From NCBI RefSeq assembly GCF_028807635.1, contig NZ_JARBAX010000001.1, positions 2,390,001 to 2,454,000 of the forward strand: 64,000 nucleotides of DNA. The letters run 5' to 3'. The DNA comes from Streptomyces spiramyceticus (GTDB lineage Bacteria; Actinomycetota; Actinomycetes; Streptomycetales; Streptomycetaceae). Below, in pieces: positions 1 through 9,896 of this stretch. Position 1 is the stretch's first letter, and the number at the start of each line of letters is the position of its first letter. A program made the translations under genes and the position numbers. The notes under the pieces were generated by a model, which was not told the DNA's origin, ran no database searches, and was given only the letters and a program-made list of their open reading frames with translations.

Positions 1-1
1 G

Positions 2-748
2 AAGATGGCCTGCGGGCTGCGGGTGGTGCGGGACGACGGGGGGCCGATCCGGTTCCGGCACGCGCTGGTGCGCGGGGCTGTCGGGGTCGTGGAGATCCTG
101 ATGACGTTCGGGGTCATAGCCTGCATCGCTTCGCTGGTGTCCGAGCGGGGGCGGCGGATCGGTGATGTCCTGGCCGGGACCCTTGTGGTGCGGGAGCGGG
201 TGTCGGCTGGGCGCGTGGCTGTTGTGCCGCCTCCGCCGCCGTGGCTGGTGGGGCGGTTCGCGGGGCTGGATCTGTCGGGGGTGCCGGACGCGCTGTGGCT
301 CGCGGTACGGCAGTACCTGACGCGGATGGGGCAGCTCGATCCGCAGGTGAGCTGGTCGATGGCGGAGCGGCTGGCGGGTGACCTGGCGGCTCGTACTGGG
401 GCGCCTGCGCCGCAGGGCGTGCCACCGGCTGCTTATCTGGCGGCGGTGGTGAACGAGCGGCAGGCGCGGGATGCGCGGCGGGCGTTTGTGGCGCCGGGGG
501 CGGTGGAGGCGGGCGGCGGGGGCGCCGGGGCGGCCGATGTGGTGGCCAGTGCTTATGTCAGCCCTTACGTCAGTCCATATGGTGCGGCAATACCCGTGGC
601 CCCGGGTGCGCCGGACTCATCGGCGATCGCGGATGCGTCTACAGCTCCGGGGCGGATCAGGAAGAACGGAGCTGGGCAGGCGGAGGCAGCCGACGAGGCG
701 CCTGAGGATGCGGCGCCGTCCGCTACCGGGTTCGCGCCGCCTGCCTGA
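2..748 (+). CDS. RDD family membrane protein, C-terminal part (5' end outside window)
   Basis: The frame is open at the left edge, so the true start lies outside the window; the ATG at 5 is internal. The first visible part carries a hydrophobic helix (VVEILMTFGVIACIASLVS) followed by RRIGDVLAGTLVVRER. Arg-Arg/Gly-Asp-Leu-Ala-Gly-Thr after a last membrane segment is typical of the end of an RDD domain, a small integral membrane module whose transport role is poorly defined. After it comes about 190 residues of Pro/Ala/Gly-rich soluble sequence with a YVSPYVSPYG repeat, probably cytoplasmic and disordered. In Streptomyces an RDD gene commonly sits beside sahH, which fits. The family call is good; the function is unknown. 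Confidence 0.75.
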   Translation, partial: KMACGLRVVRDDGGPIRFRHALVRGAVGVVEILMTFGVIACIASLVSERGRRIGDVLAGTLVVRERVSAGRVAVVPPPPPWLVGRFAGLDLSGVPDALWLAVRQYLTRMGQLDPQVSWSMAERLAGDLAARTGAPAPQGVPPAAYLAAVVNERQARDARRAFVAPGAVEAGGGGAGAADVVASAYVSPYVSPYGAAIPVAPGAPDSSAIADASTAPGRIRKNGAGQAEAADEAPEDAAPSATGFAPPA

Positions 749-1072
749 CGCGATTGCGGATGCGTCGAGGTCCCGGAGGGCCGGCGCATCGGCCCAGGGC
801 GGCGAGCGCCAGCCGTTGCCTGGCGGCAACTAGCCCGCGACTGGGCCACGACCGCGAAGCCGGCCGAGAAGCCGCAGTAGATGACTGGCACGACGGTGGC
901 TCGCAGCCGCTCGCTACTCGCCTGCACCGCCCGTGACGCCGTTGGCCGAGGCGTCGACGTCCCGCAGAGCGCGGCCACGGTGGGCAGAACTCGGGCGACG
1001 CCGAGGGTGGCTGAGCGTGGGGCGTTCGTTGGGTACGGGGGCTCGGCGGCCGCGTGAGTTCTCGGTGCGCGC
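749..1072. other. gene-free stretch between RDD gene and 1073-1699 gene
   Basis: About 320 bases without a convincing gene. Several overlapping ORFs cross it on both strands, but their composition is arginine/proline-rich in the manner of shadow frames. The 17-base string at 750-766 repeats 623-639 (inside the RDD gene) with one mismatch. No terminator hairpin with a T tract was seen, although two genes converge here. Confidence 0.5.
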
Positions 1073-1699
1073 TCACATGCCTGGCTGGGGGAAGACCGAG
1101 GGTGGTGTTTCCAGATGTTCCAGCTCGATGCCGGGGGCCGCGAGGACCACGTCGCCGGCGATGTGAATCTGGTGCTGTTCACCGGTGTCCAGCGCGCTGA
1201 CCTGGTATTCGTCCACCGTCAGCAGGCCATTGTCAGTGGCATGCGCTTCACTCTTCAGCAAGGCCCAGGACTGGTCCAGCGTGCGCGGCGCGAGGACAGG
1301 GTCCGTGAAGGCGACCAGGCGGACACGAGTGGCGGGGGAACCGGGGGTGAGGCGCAGCAGACGGGTTGTGGCGATGAGGAACGCGGGGGATGTGCCGGTG
1401 AAGGCGTGGGCGGGGACATTGCCTTCGGTGGCGTGAGTGCCGGTCGGGTCGGTCCGGACCCAGGTGACGCCGTCGATAGCGGCGCCGCGGACCTGCCAGC
1501 TCGCGGCGTGGAGTTCGAGTCGGATGGGGCGGCCGAGTTCGTCGATGGCCAGGTCGACGGAGCCGGAGTGGTCGCCGGAGGGGGTGGTGATCTGGGAGAC
1601 GTAGCGCCAACCGGAGGGGCCGGGGGCGCAGTGGAAGTGTTCTTCGCCGAGAGGGGTGTGGTCGTGGGGATCGTGAAGCGAATAACGGCCGCGGGGCAT
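1073..1699 (-). CDS. conserved hypothetical protein downstream of sahH
   Basis: A 208-residue protein of unknown function. The frame extends further upstream to 1774, but that extension runs through the sahH terminator hairpin, so the internal ATG at 1699 (MPRGRYSLHDPHDHTPLGEE) is taken as the start. There is no signal peptide or membrane segment. The sequence alternates short hydrophobic strands with Asp/Gly turns (for example SGSVDLAIDELGRPIRLELH and STTRLL-like strands), suggesting an all-beta soluble domain of the lipocalin or glycolipid-binding type, but I cannot name a family. Codon use matches the neighbours. It is separated from sahH by a terminator and is therefore probably transcribed on its own. 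Confidence 0.7.
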   Translation of the reverse strand: MPRGRYSLHDPHDHTPLGEEHFHCAPGPSGWRYVSQITTPSGDHSGSVDLAIDELGRPIRLELHAASWQVRGAAIDGVTWVRTDPTGTHATEGNVPAHAFTGTSPAFLIATTRLLRLTPGSPATRVRLVAFTDPVLAPRTLDQSWALLKSEAHATDNGLLTVDEYQVSALDTGEQHQIHIAGDVVLAAPGIELEHLETPPSVFPQPGM

Positions 1700-1735
1700 G
1701 GGTTCGGTCCTTAAGGGTCCGAGGGTCCGACACGG

Positions 1736-1768
1736 GCAGGCCCCCGACACGGGGGTGCGGGGGCCTGC
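1736..1768 (-). terminator. intrinsic terminator of sahH
   Basis: Perfect 10-bp stem GCAGGCCCCC / GGGGGCCTGC with a 13-base loop, 33 bases beyond the sahH stop codon. There is no long T tract, as is common in Streptomyces. Confidence 0.75.
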
Positions 1769-1800
1769 CTTCAAAAGCTACTGACTGCTGAGGGTGTGAC

Positions 1801-3258
<1,458 letters not shown>

Positions 3259-3591
3259 GCGAGCTGCTCCTCGTGAAGTGGGTCGAGGCGGGTACGGCTG
3301 ACTCTGCGGGCGGCGGGCATACGAGTGCCCGGGCGCTCGCAGCGCAGTCCGTCGGAGGCCCTCTCTCCCTCGGCCGGTCCTCGGACCGCCCGACCGCCAT
3401 CAGCAGCGACGTCTGGCTAGGTCACGAATCTACACCGATCGAAGCAGTGGTCCCCAGCCCGCCTGGTCCCGGTTGTGGCTGGACCTGTGCGTTCGGGCCG
3501 GTTGATTCCGGGCTTTCTGGACCTTTGATCCGGCGCGTTCGTGCTGCACGATGCCAGGACATCTGGAACGTACGCGCGACGGGAGATTCAC
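3259..3591. other. divergent regulatory region ahcY / PTS permease
   Basis: A 333-base non-coding stretch between two divergent starts. The ahcY side carries the structured leader described separately, including an inverted repeat around GGTCC-GA-GGACC (3377-3389). The PTS side ends with a GGGAG ribosome site at 3581-3585. No confident -10/-35 pair was identified. Confidence 0.5.
3303..3360 (-). promoter_or_regulatory. candidate SAH riboswitch in the ahcY leader
   Basis: In the ahcY leader, minus strand, the core at 3348-3321 reads ACTGCGCTGCGAGC followed by GCCCGGGCACTCGT. The structurally solved SAH riboswitch has GCGCUGCAAGC followed, after a short loop, by GCCCAGGCUCGU, so the order and most of the core bases agree (one A to G change, one inserted base, shortened loop). 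The downstream CGCAGAGTC can pair back with GACTGCG as expected for the pseudoknot. Its position, about 60 bases before the start codon of the gene that consumes SAH, fits an ON switch controlling access to the ribosome site. The P1 stem is imperfect, so this is a candidate only. Confidence 0.35.
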
Positions 3592-5649
3592 GTGACAAGT
3601 CCGGCCGGCCGCACACAGGGCGGAGACGTGAGTGGGCAGAAGAGGCTGAAGCTGCTCGCGGTCACTGCCTGCCCCACCGGCATAGCCCACACGTACATGG
3701 CGGCGGAGAAGCTGGCGCAGGCCGCCGAGCGTCTCGATATCGACATGAAGGTGGAGACGCAAGGCTCCATCGGGGCTGAAAACGTGTTGTCTGACAACGA
3801 TGTCAAGCATGCGGACGGCGTCATCATCGCGGCCGACAAAGACGTCGACCGCAGCCGGTTCGCCGGGAAGCGGGTGCTGGCTGTCGGTGTGGCGGACGGC
3901 ATCCGCCGTCCTGAGCAGTTGATCGAGGAGGTGCGGACCGCGCCCGTGCAGGGGGCGGGTAGAGCGGGCGGTTCCGTCGCGCCGCCCGCCAGTGGCGGCG
4001 GTGGCGGCAGGGAGCGGAGCGTCGCGTACAAGGCGCTGATGAACGGCGTCTCGTACATGATCCCGTTCGTGGTGGTGGGCGGACTGCTCATCGCCATGTC
4101 GCTGGCGATCGGTGGGCACGCGACGCCGGAGGGGCTGGTCATCCCGAAGGATTCCTTCTGGATGGACGTCAACAACATCGGGGTCATCGGCTTCAAGCTG
4201 ATGGTGCCGATCCTGTCGGGCTATATCGCGTATGCGATCGCCGACCGGCCGGCGCTGGTGCCTGGCATGATCGGCGGCTGGATCGCCAACGACGGGTCGC
4301 TGTACGACTCCGAGGCGGGCGCCGGGTTCATCGGTGCGATCGTGACCGGGTTCCTGGCCGGCTATCTGGTGCAGTGGATCAAGAAGGTCAAGGTTCCGAA
4401 GTTCGCGCAGCCGATCATGCCGATCATCGTGATCCCGATCGTTGCGACGACGGCGCTGGGGCTCTTCTTCGTTTACGTGATCGGCAGTCCGATCGCCTGG
4501 GTGTTTGAGCATCTGACGAGCTGGCTGAGCGGGATGACCGGGACGAGCGCGATCCTGCTGGGCGCGATTCTTGGGCTCATGATCGCGTTCGACATGGGCG
4601 GTCCCGTCAACAAGACGGCGTTCCTGTTCGGTGCCGGTCTCATCGGCACCGGCAATCAGACGGTGATGGGCATGTGCGCGGCGGCGATCCCCGTGATGCC
4701 TCTGGGGCAGGGGCTCGCCACGCTGATACGCCGCAAGCTCTACTCGGAGCAGGAGCGCGAGACCGGGATGGCCGCGCTCTTCATGGGGCTGTTCGGGATT
4801 TCGGAAGGTGCGATCCCGTTCGCGGCCGCGCGGCCGGCGCAGGTCATTCCGGCGAACATGCTCGGTGGCGCGGTCGCCGGTGCCGTCGCCGGCATGGCCG
4901 GGGTGACGGATGCGGTGCCGCACGGCGGGCCGATCGTGGCCGTGCTCGGCGCGGTGGGCGGTGTGCCGATGTTCTTCGTGGCTGTGGCCATCGGAACAGC
5001 GGTCACAGCGGTGACCACGAATGCGCTCATCGGCTTCAAAGAGCGGGGTGCGGGTTCGAGTGCGAGTGCGGGTGCGGTCGTGCCTGAGCCTGTGCTCGTT
5101 GGGGTCGGTGCGGGTGGTGCTGGTGGGTCCGGAGGGGCCGTACGTGCTGAGAAGGCGCTGTCGGCTCCTGCGGCTGTCGCAGCGCCCGAGGACGAGATCC
5201 TCTCCGGGTATCTCACCGCCCGGACCGTGAAGGTGTGGCTGGAGTCGCACGACAAGGACGCGGCGATCCGGGAGATGGCCGAGCTGCTGGCAACCACCGG
5301 GAACGTACGGGACGTCGACGAGCTGGTGCGGGTGGCGCTCGCTCGGGAGGACCAGGGGACGACCGGGCTCGGCGAGGAGATCGCCATTCCGCATGCCAAG
5401 ACCGACGCGGTGTCCGCGCCGACCGTGGGTTTCGCGCGGTCCGCCGAGGGCATTGAGTGGGGTTCGCTGGACGGGACGAAGGCCAAGCTGGTCTTCATGA
5501 TCTCCGTGCCCGAGGCGGCCGCGGGCGACGAACACCTGCGGATTCTGGCGATGCTGTCGCGCAAGCTCATGGACACCGACTTCCGTGCGCGGCTGTCGAC
5601 GGCTCCTGACGAGGCGGCGGTGCTGAAGGTGCTGGCCGAGGTTCAGTAA
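3592..5649 (+). CDS. fruA: PTS fructose-type permease, IIB-IIC-IIA fusion
   Basis: Imports a sugar, probably fructose, with concomitant phosphorylation. Starts at GTG 3592 with GGGAG seven bases upstream; the frame continues upstream to 3541 but without a ribosome site. 685 residues. IIB is near residues 18-115 with the phosphocysteine Cys27 in TACPTGIAHTYMAAEKL; a Gly/Ser linker; IIC with several membrane helices at roughly 145-470, including AFDMGGPVNKTAFLFGAG; a low-complexity Gly/Ala/Val linker; and IIA at about 540-685 with the phosphohistidine His601 in IAIPHAKTDA. No fruK (1-phosphofructokinase) or DeoR-type regulator accompanies it, unlike the usual fruRKA operon, so this may be a second or relocated fructose-family permease. 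Substrate is inferred from family only. Confidence 0.88.
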   Translation: MTSPAGRTQGGDVSGQKRLKLLAVTACPTGIAHTYMAAEKLAQAAERLDIDMKVETQGSIGAENVLSDNDVKHADGVIIAADKDVDRSRFAGKRVLAVGVADGIRRPEQLIEEVRTAPVQGAGRAGGSVAPPASGGGGGRERSVAYKALMNGVSYMIPFVVVGGLLIAMSLAIGGHATPEGLVIPKDSFWMDVNNIGVIGFKLMVPILSGYIAYAIADRPALVPGMIGGWIANDGSLYDSEAGAGFIGAIVTGFLAGYLVQWIKKVKVPKFAQPIMPIIVIPIVATTALGLFFVYVIGSPIAWVFEHLTSWLSGMTGTSAILLGAILGLMIAFDMGGPVNKTAFLFGAGLIGTGNQTVMGMCAAAIPVMPLGQGLATLIRRKLYSEQERETGMAALFMGLFGISEGAIPFAAARPAQVIPANMLGGAVAGAVAGMAGVTDAVPHGGPIVAVLGAVGGVPMFFVAVAIGTAVTAVTTNALIGFKERGAGSSASAGAVVPEPVLVGVGAGGAGGSGGAVRAEKALSAPAAVAAPEDEILSGYLTARTVKVWLESHDKDAAIREMAELLATTGNVRDVDELVRVALAREDQGTTGLGEEIAIPHAKTDAVSAPTVGFARSAEGIEWGSLDGTKAKLVFMISVPEAAAGDEHLRILAMLSRKLMDTDFRARLSTAPDEAAVLKVLAEVQ

Positions 5650-5695
5650 TTCAGAAACCGGTAATTCAGTAACCGGTCGATTCAGTAACCGGTCG
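5649..5695 (+). repeat. 16-bp direct repeats copying the end of the PTS gene
   Basis: ATTCAGTAACCGGTCG occurs at 5664-5679 and 5680-5695, with a degenerate copy at 5649-5663. The TTCAGTAA core equals the last codons and stop of the PTS gene (5642-5649), so the gene end has been duplicated in tandem, probably by slippage. Confidence 0.8.
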
Positions 5696-5718
5696 CTCGA
5701 AGCACTCTCGAAGCACTG

Positions 5719-5753
5719 AGAAGGCCCCCGCCTGTGCTTGGCGGGGGCCTTCT
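5719..5753. terminator. bidirectional terminator between convergent genes
   Basis: Perfect 14-bp stem AGAAGGCCCCCGCC / GGCGGGGGCCTTCT with a 7-base loop (TGTGCTT), lying between the convergent PTS and CDF genes and able to serve both. Confidence 0.9.
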
Positions 5754-5796
5754 CTGCGTGCGTACGGAGTGTTCGTACGGACTGTGCTTACGGGCG

Positions 5797-6768
5797 TCAG
5801 TGCGCGGCCGCCGGGCCCTCCGGGGACCTGGTCGGGTTCTCGCCCGCCCCTGCCGCCGACTCGTCGTAGATGTCCGGCTCCAGGTAGATCACCCGGGCGA
5901 TCGGGACCGCCGCACGGATGCGCTCCTCCGCCGAGTTGATCGAGCTGGCGACCTCCGCCGCCGTGTCGTCGTGCTGGACCGCGATCTTGGCTGCGACCAG
6001 CAGTTCCTCGGGGCCGAGGTGGAGCGTACGCATGTGGATGATGCGGGTGACGGTGTTGCCGTCGACGACCGCGGCCTTGATCTTCTCGATCTCGTCCGTG
6101 CCGGCCGCCTCGCCGAGGAGGAGAGACTTCGTCTCGGCCGCCAGGACGATCGCGATGATGATCAGCAGGACGCCGATGCAGAGGGTGCCGATGCCGTCCC
6201 AGACGCCGTCACCCGTCACCAGGGCCACGCTCACGCCGGCAAGCGCGAGGATCAGGCCGACCAGCGCGCCGAGGTCCTCAAGGAGGACGACAGGGAGCTC
6301 GGGGGCCTTGGCGCGGCGGATGAAGTCCTTCCAGGACTGGTTGCCGCGGGTGACGTTGGATTCCTTGATCGCCGTACGGAAGGAGAAGGACTCCGCGATG
6401 ATCGCGAAGACGAGGACGCCGACGGGCCAGTACCAGGCCTCGATCTCGTGCGGGTCGTGGATCTTCTCGTAGCCCTCGTAGATGGCGAACATGCCACCGA
6501 CCGTGAAGAGCACGATGGAGACGAGGAAGGCGTAGATGTAGCGCTCGCGGCCATAGCCGAAGGGGTGCTGGGGCGTTGCCTCGCGCTGGGCCTTCTTGCC
6601 GCCGAGCAGCAGGAGCCCCTGGTTGCCCGAGTCGGCGAGCGAGTGCACGCTTTCCGCGAGCATCGAGGACGATCCACTGAAGAGGAACGCCACAAACTTG
6701 GCTACTGCGATCGCGAGGTTGGCGGCGAGTGCCGCCACGATCGCCTTGGTTCCGCCTGACGCACTCAT
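5797..6768 (-). CDS. cation diffusion facilitator (CDF) transporter
   Basis: Proton-driven efflux of divalent metal ions (Zn, Fe, Mn or Co; specificity not readable) across the cytoplasmic membrane. 323 residues from ATG 6768 (MSASGGTKAIVAALAANL), chosen over a long upstream extension that is arginine/proline-rich and carries no ribosome site; AAGGAAGGGA precedes the chosen start. Six hydrophobic segments are visible. The metal site of CDF proteins appears as HSLADSGNQ in TM2 and LLEDLGALVG in TM5. The C-terminal cytoplasmic domain has the alternating beta/alpha pattern of the CDF ferredoxin-like domain (MRTLHLGPEELLVAAKIAV). It is the last gene of the minus-strand run after manA. Confidence 0.88.
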   Translation of the reverse strand: MSASGGTKAIVAALAANLAIAVAKFVAFLFSGSSSMLAESVHSLADSGNQGLLLLGGKKAQREATPQHPFGYGRERYIYAFLVSIVLFTVGGMFAIYEGYEKIHDPHEIEAWYWPVGVLVFAIIAESFSFRTAIKESNVTRGNQSWKDFIRRAKAPELPVVLLEDLGALVGLILALAGVSVALVTGDGVWDGIGTLCIGVLLIIIAIVLAAETKSLLLGEAAGTDEIEKIKAAVVDGNTVTRIIHMRTLHLGPEELLVAAKIAVQHDDTAAEVASSINSAEERIRAAVPIARVIYLEPDIYDESAAGAGENPTRSPEGPAAAH

Positions 6769-6865
6769 GGGTGCCGGATGTCCCTTCCTTGGTGCCGCGG
6801 CCCTGGCGCCGCCGTACGGCCGCACATTGTTGCAGCTCCGTGGGGCGGCATGTACGGACGGTACG

Positions 6866-8050
6866 TCAGGCAGCCACTGTGGCCCGGAAGAGGGTGCCCG
6901 TACCGGACAATTCGGCCGATTCTCCTGCCGGTACGAAGGCCGACTCCCCCGGCGAGAGGGTGAGTTCGCCGGCCCGGATCCGACCCCCTGTACAGAGCAG
7001 GATCTGTGGGGTGCCGGAGGGGAGAGTGCGGGGCGCGGCGCCCTCGGCAAGGACGTACCGCGAGAGCCGGAATTCGTCGATCGGGGTCTCGTACAGTTCT
7101 TCGCCCTCGGGGGATGCCTCCGGGCGCAGGACCCCGGGGTCGCCGGCTTCGAAGCGGACGATGCGGAGGAGCTCGGGGACGTCGACGTGCTTGGGCGTCA
7201 AGCCGCAGCGCAGCACATTGTCCGAATTCGCCATGATTTCGACGCCGAGGCCGCTGAGGTAGGCGTGGGGGACGCCGGCGCCGAGGAAGAGGGCCTCGCC
7301 GGGCTGCAGCTGTACGTAATTGAGCAGCATGGCGGCGATGACGCCCGGGTCTCCGGGGAAGTGGTGCGCGAGCGTGGCGTATGGGGCGTACGCGCCGCCC
7401 AGGCGCTCCGCGGCGGCTGCTGCGGCGGTGACGGTCTCGCGCATCTCGACGGGGTCCGCCGTCAGTACGGCGGTGAGGACCTCGCGGAGGGCGGCCTCTT
7501 CGGGGTGGGCGTGCAGCAGGTCGACATACGGCTTCAGGGAGTCGACGTCGAGGGTGGCGATTGCGTCCGCGGCCTCCAGGGGGGCGCGGAAGCCGCACAG
7601 GCCCTCGAAGGGGGTGAGCGCGCAGATCAGTTCGGGCTTGTGGTTGGCGTCCTTGTAGTTGCGGTGCGGGGCGTCGATCGGGACGCCGGCGCTCTCCTCG
7701 GCGGCGTAACCCTCTTTGGCCTGGGCGAGGTTCGGGTGGACCTGGAGGGAGAGGGGGGCGCCGGCCGCGAGGATCTTGAGGAGGAAGGGAAGGCGGGGGC
7801 CGAACTTCTTTGCCGCTGCGGTGCCGAGTTCGCGCTCCGGTTCTGCGGCGATCACGTCCGAGAGGGCGATCTGTTCGGCGGTGCCTTCGCCGGTGCGTTC
7901 GGCCCGGGTGACGCGCGAGGGTGCCCCGGGGTGGGTGCCCATCCACATCTCGGCCTGGGGCTCACCGGTGGGGGCGACGCCGAGCAGCTCCGGGATGGCG
8001 GTCGTGGAACCCCAGGCGTAGGGGCGCACGGTGTTCGAGAGGCGGTCCAT
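6866..8050 (-). CDS. manA: mannose-6-phosphate isomerase, class I
   Basis: Interconverts fructose-6-phosphate and mannose-6-phosphate, the entry to GDP-mannose for glycolipids, protein O-mannosylation and wall polymers. 394 residues beginning MDRLSNTVRPYAWGS, a typical class I start. The zinc-cupin ligands are visible: PLSLQVHPNLAQAKEGYA (Gln and His), HKPEL (Glu) and a His in the later GVPHAYLSGLGVEIMANSDN segment, followed by the RCGLTPKH motif. The start at 8050 is preceded by GAGGGAA. It lies downstream of tobH and manB on the same strand, so the three probably supply mannose-1-phosphate together. Confidence 0.95.
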   Translation of the reverse strand: MDRLSNTVRPYAWGSTTAIPELLGVAPTGEPQAEMWMGTHPGAPSRVTRAERTGEGTAEQIALSDVIAAEPERELGTAAAKKFGPRLPFLLKILAAGAPLSLQVHPNLAQAKEGYAAEESAGVPIDAPHRNYKDANHKPELICALTPFEGLCGFRAPLEAADAIATLDVDSLKPYVDLLHAHPEEAALREVLTAVLTADPVEMRETVTAAAAAAERLGGAYAPYATLAHHFPGDPGVIAAMLLNYVQLQPGEALFLGAGVPHAYLSGLGVEIMANSDNVLRCGLTPKHVDVPELLRIVRFEAGDPGVLRPEASPEGEELYETPIDEFRLSRYVLAEGAAPRTLPSGTPQILLCTGGRIRAGELTLSPGESAFVPAGESAELSGTGTLFRATVAA

Positions 8051-8090
8051 GCTGCGTTCCCTCGGTGCGTGTGGGGGTGTGGTGGTGGCC

Positions 8091-8190
8091 GGTACCTGTT
8101 CGTACCTGTTCAGGTGCGCTGTTCAGATGCTCTGCTGAGGTGCCTGGACACGTGCCTGTTCAGGTGTCTGTTCAGGTGTCTGTTCAGGTG
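8091..8190 (+). repeat. short tandem repeats of a TGTTCAGGTG-type unit
   Basis: In the gap between manA and the SIS gene, the 10-base motif TGTTCAGGTG (with variants CTGTTCAGAT, TACCTGTT) recurs at least five times, with the most regular array at 8156-8190. No coding or regulatory role is apparent; it looks like slippage-expanded intergenic DNA. Confidence 0.75.
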
Positions 8191-8197
8191 CTCGTCG

Positions 8198-9334
8198 TCA
8201 TGATCGCCCTGCCGAGGCGAGCGACAGGTAAACGGCGGCGAAATCTGTGATGGCGAGCAGCTCCGCGAGGTTTTCCAGCTCGCTGCCCTCGTCCGGTTCG
8301 AGTTCGCTGATGGCTGTGTCGTGGCTCAGCGCGAGCTCGCGGGCGGCCGGGGCGGCGGAGATTCCGCCGACAGGGCGGTCGCGGAGCAGGACCACGCGTG
8401 CGTGCAGCGCCTGCGCCTCGTCGACGCGGTCGCGGAAGAAGTCCTCCGGGTCGGCGCCTGCGGCAAAGGCGCCGGCGAGGAGTACGCCGTGGGCGGGCAG
8501 GGCCTCGGGCAGTTCGGCGGCGAGCGCGGGGCGGCCGGCCAGCTCGGCGAGTACGGCGGCGAACCGGCGCCCCGGGGGGCCCGCGTACGCGCCCTCTGTC
8601 CAGATCAGCGGGAGCGAGTCGGCGAGCTCCGCGGCGAGCGTCTTGGCCGGGTTGCTGTACGTCGCGATGGCCGGCCCGCAGCGCTCGGCGGTGCGGTCGA
8701 GGCGGTCGGCGACGAGCCGGAGGGTGTCGGGCGGTGCGGTGGCCAGGCCGACGCGGTCCAGGAGGACGAGCAGTGGGGTGAGCAGCGCCCAGAGCGCGCC
8801 GGGTCCTGCAGAGGCCGCGGTCTCGTCGTACTCCTCGTAAGGGGCGACCGCCATGGGCACGACCAGGCCGTGAACCCCGCCGACAGACTCGCTCAGCGGA
8901 GAACGCTGCGGGGCGACGGCGACGACCGTGCAGCCTCGGCGGTACGCCTGCTCCGCGAGGAGCGCGAGGCCGGGCTCGGCGCCGTCCGTGGTGACGAGCA
9001 GGAGGAGGTCCACGGAGCCCGCCCAGCCCGGGAGTGTCCAGCGCAGAGCGCCTGCGGCGGGGGCCACGCCCGAGGAGCGCAGACGGGTGACGGGGCAGGC
9101 GGCGCCCGCGAGTGCGGTCAGCAGGTCGGCCACGCCGCTGGCGGCGGTGCCGGGGCCTGCGATCAGTACGGCACGGGGGCGGCCTTCCGGCCTGATTTCG
9201 GCGAGGCCGGCCTCGGTGGCGTGCCGTGCGGCGGTACGTACGCGCGCACCGGCCTCGGCCGCGCCGCGCAGTAGGCCGCGGCGGTCGGCGCGGGCCAGGG
9301 ACTCCGGGTCGTCCAGCAACGACTCGTCGAGCAT
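8198..9334 (-). CDS. SIS-domain sugar-phosphate isomerase-like protein (TobH type)
   Basis: 378 residues from ATG 9334 (MLDESLLDDPESLARADRRG). The N-terminal half has the SIS fold signature VLIAGPGTAASGVADLLTAL and the second half is the phosphoglucose/phosphomannose isomerase-like C-terminal domain (PLIWTEGAYAGPPGRRF and AELPEALPAHG). The protein corresponds to the TobH-like member that sits between manB and manA across actinobacteria. Archaeal relatives isomerise glucose-6-P and mannose-6-P; in actinobacteria the reaction is not proven. Catalytic residues are not clearly retained to my eye, so a regulatory or scaffold role in mannose metabolism is also possible. Confidence 0.8.
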   Translation of the reverse strand: MLDESLLDDPESLARADRRGLLRGAAEAGARVRTAARHATEAGLAEIRPEGRPRAVLIAGPGTAASGVADLLTALAGAACPVTRLRSSGVAPAAGALRWTLPGWAGSVDLLLLVTTDGAEPGLALLAEQAYRRGCTVVAVAPQRSPLSESVGGVHGLVVPMAVAPYEEYDETAASAGPGALWALLTPLLVLLDRVGLATAPPDTLRLVADRLDRTAERCGPAIATYSNPAKTLAAELADSLPLIWTEGAYAGPPGRRFAAVLAELAGRPALAAELPEALPAHGVLLAGAFAAGADPEDFFRDRVDEAQALHARVVLLRDRPVGGISAAPAARELALSHDTAISELEPDEGSELENLAELLAITDFAAVYLSLASAGRS

Positions 9335-9412
9335 GGGGCGGGCCTCCGATCGCCGGGCGCGGATTGCTTTGCGCGGGGGGACGTCGTTCGGGTGCGGGGG
9401 TGGGGCTGGCTT

Positions 9413-9485
9413 TGGTGCGTGGTGCGTGGTGCGTGGTGCTTGCTGCGTGGTGCTTGCTGCGTGGTCCTGGTGCTTGCGTGCCTGG
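9413..9485. repeat. short tandem repeats (TGCGTGGTGCTT-type)
   Basis: Between the Trm112 and SIS genes, GTGCGTG units repeat four times and are followed by two copies of a TGCTTGCTGCGTGG unit. Non-coding slippage-type repeat without an evident function. Confidence 0.75.
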
Positions 9486-9524
9486 GCAGGTGCAGGCCTG
9501 CCTGGGCTTGCGCTTGTGGCCGTG

Positions 9525-9707
9525 TCAGGCGGGGCGGCGGGCCTCGTCCACGAGGAGGACCGGGATGCCGTCCCGTACCGGGTAGGCCAGGCCGCAGTCC
9601 TTGCTGGTGCAGATCAGCTCGGGGGTCTCCGCGGTCGACGCGTCGCTGAGGGGCGCGTGGCACGCGGGGCAGGCGAGGATCTCCAGAAGGCCGGCTTCGA
9701 GCGCCAT
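9525..9707 (-). CDS. Trm112 family zinc-ribbon-like protein
   Basis: A 60-residue protein ([20 protein letters not shown]) with CPAC near the N-terminus, a second Cys pair (ICTSKDC) and the [16 protein letters not shown] ending that define the bacterial Trm112/YcaR family. In eukaryotes Trm112 activates methyltransferases; the bacterial proteins are often encoded next to glycolipid or mannose genes and their partner is uncertain. ATG 9707 is chosen over ATG 9728 because GAAGGGA stands at the correct distance before it. Located between manB and tobH on the same strand, so probably co-transcribed. Confidence 0.85.
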   Translation of the reverse strand: MALEAGLLEILACPACHAPLSDASTAETPELICTSKDCGLAYPVRDGIPVLLVDEARRPA

Positions 9708-9896
9708 GGGGTGGGTCCCTTCGAACATGCGGATACGGTGCGGATTGGGCCACGTCAGCCTACCGCCGGGTGGGGTGCGGCGCGGTGTGGCGGGGCGCGA
9801 TTTGGGGGGCGGGTGGTTTTCCTGGTGGCGCGCTGTCCGCTCCGCGGGGCGCGGTTGCGGCGTGTCGGCGGGGGCGGCGGATTTCTCCCCCGGCCC

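Noticed and set aside
723..1182. Overlapping minus-strand ORFs upstream of the RDD gene end as a degraded gene
   Set aside because: No recognisable motif in any frame; Pro/Ser/Arg composition is that of non-coding GC-rich sequence.
3430..5535. 701-codon minus-strand ORF opposite the PTS permease
   Set aside because: His/Arg/Asp-rich antisense shadow of a clearly recognised gene.
5734..6759. 341-codon plus-strand ORF across the CDF gene
   Set aside because: Antisense shadow rich in Arg/Asp/Val; the CDF protein on the other strand is certain.
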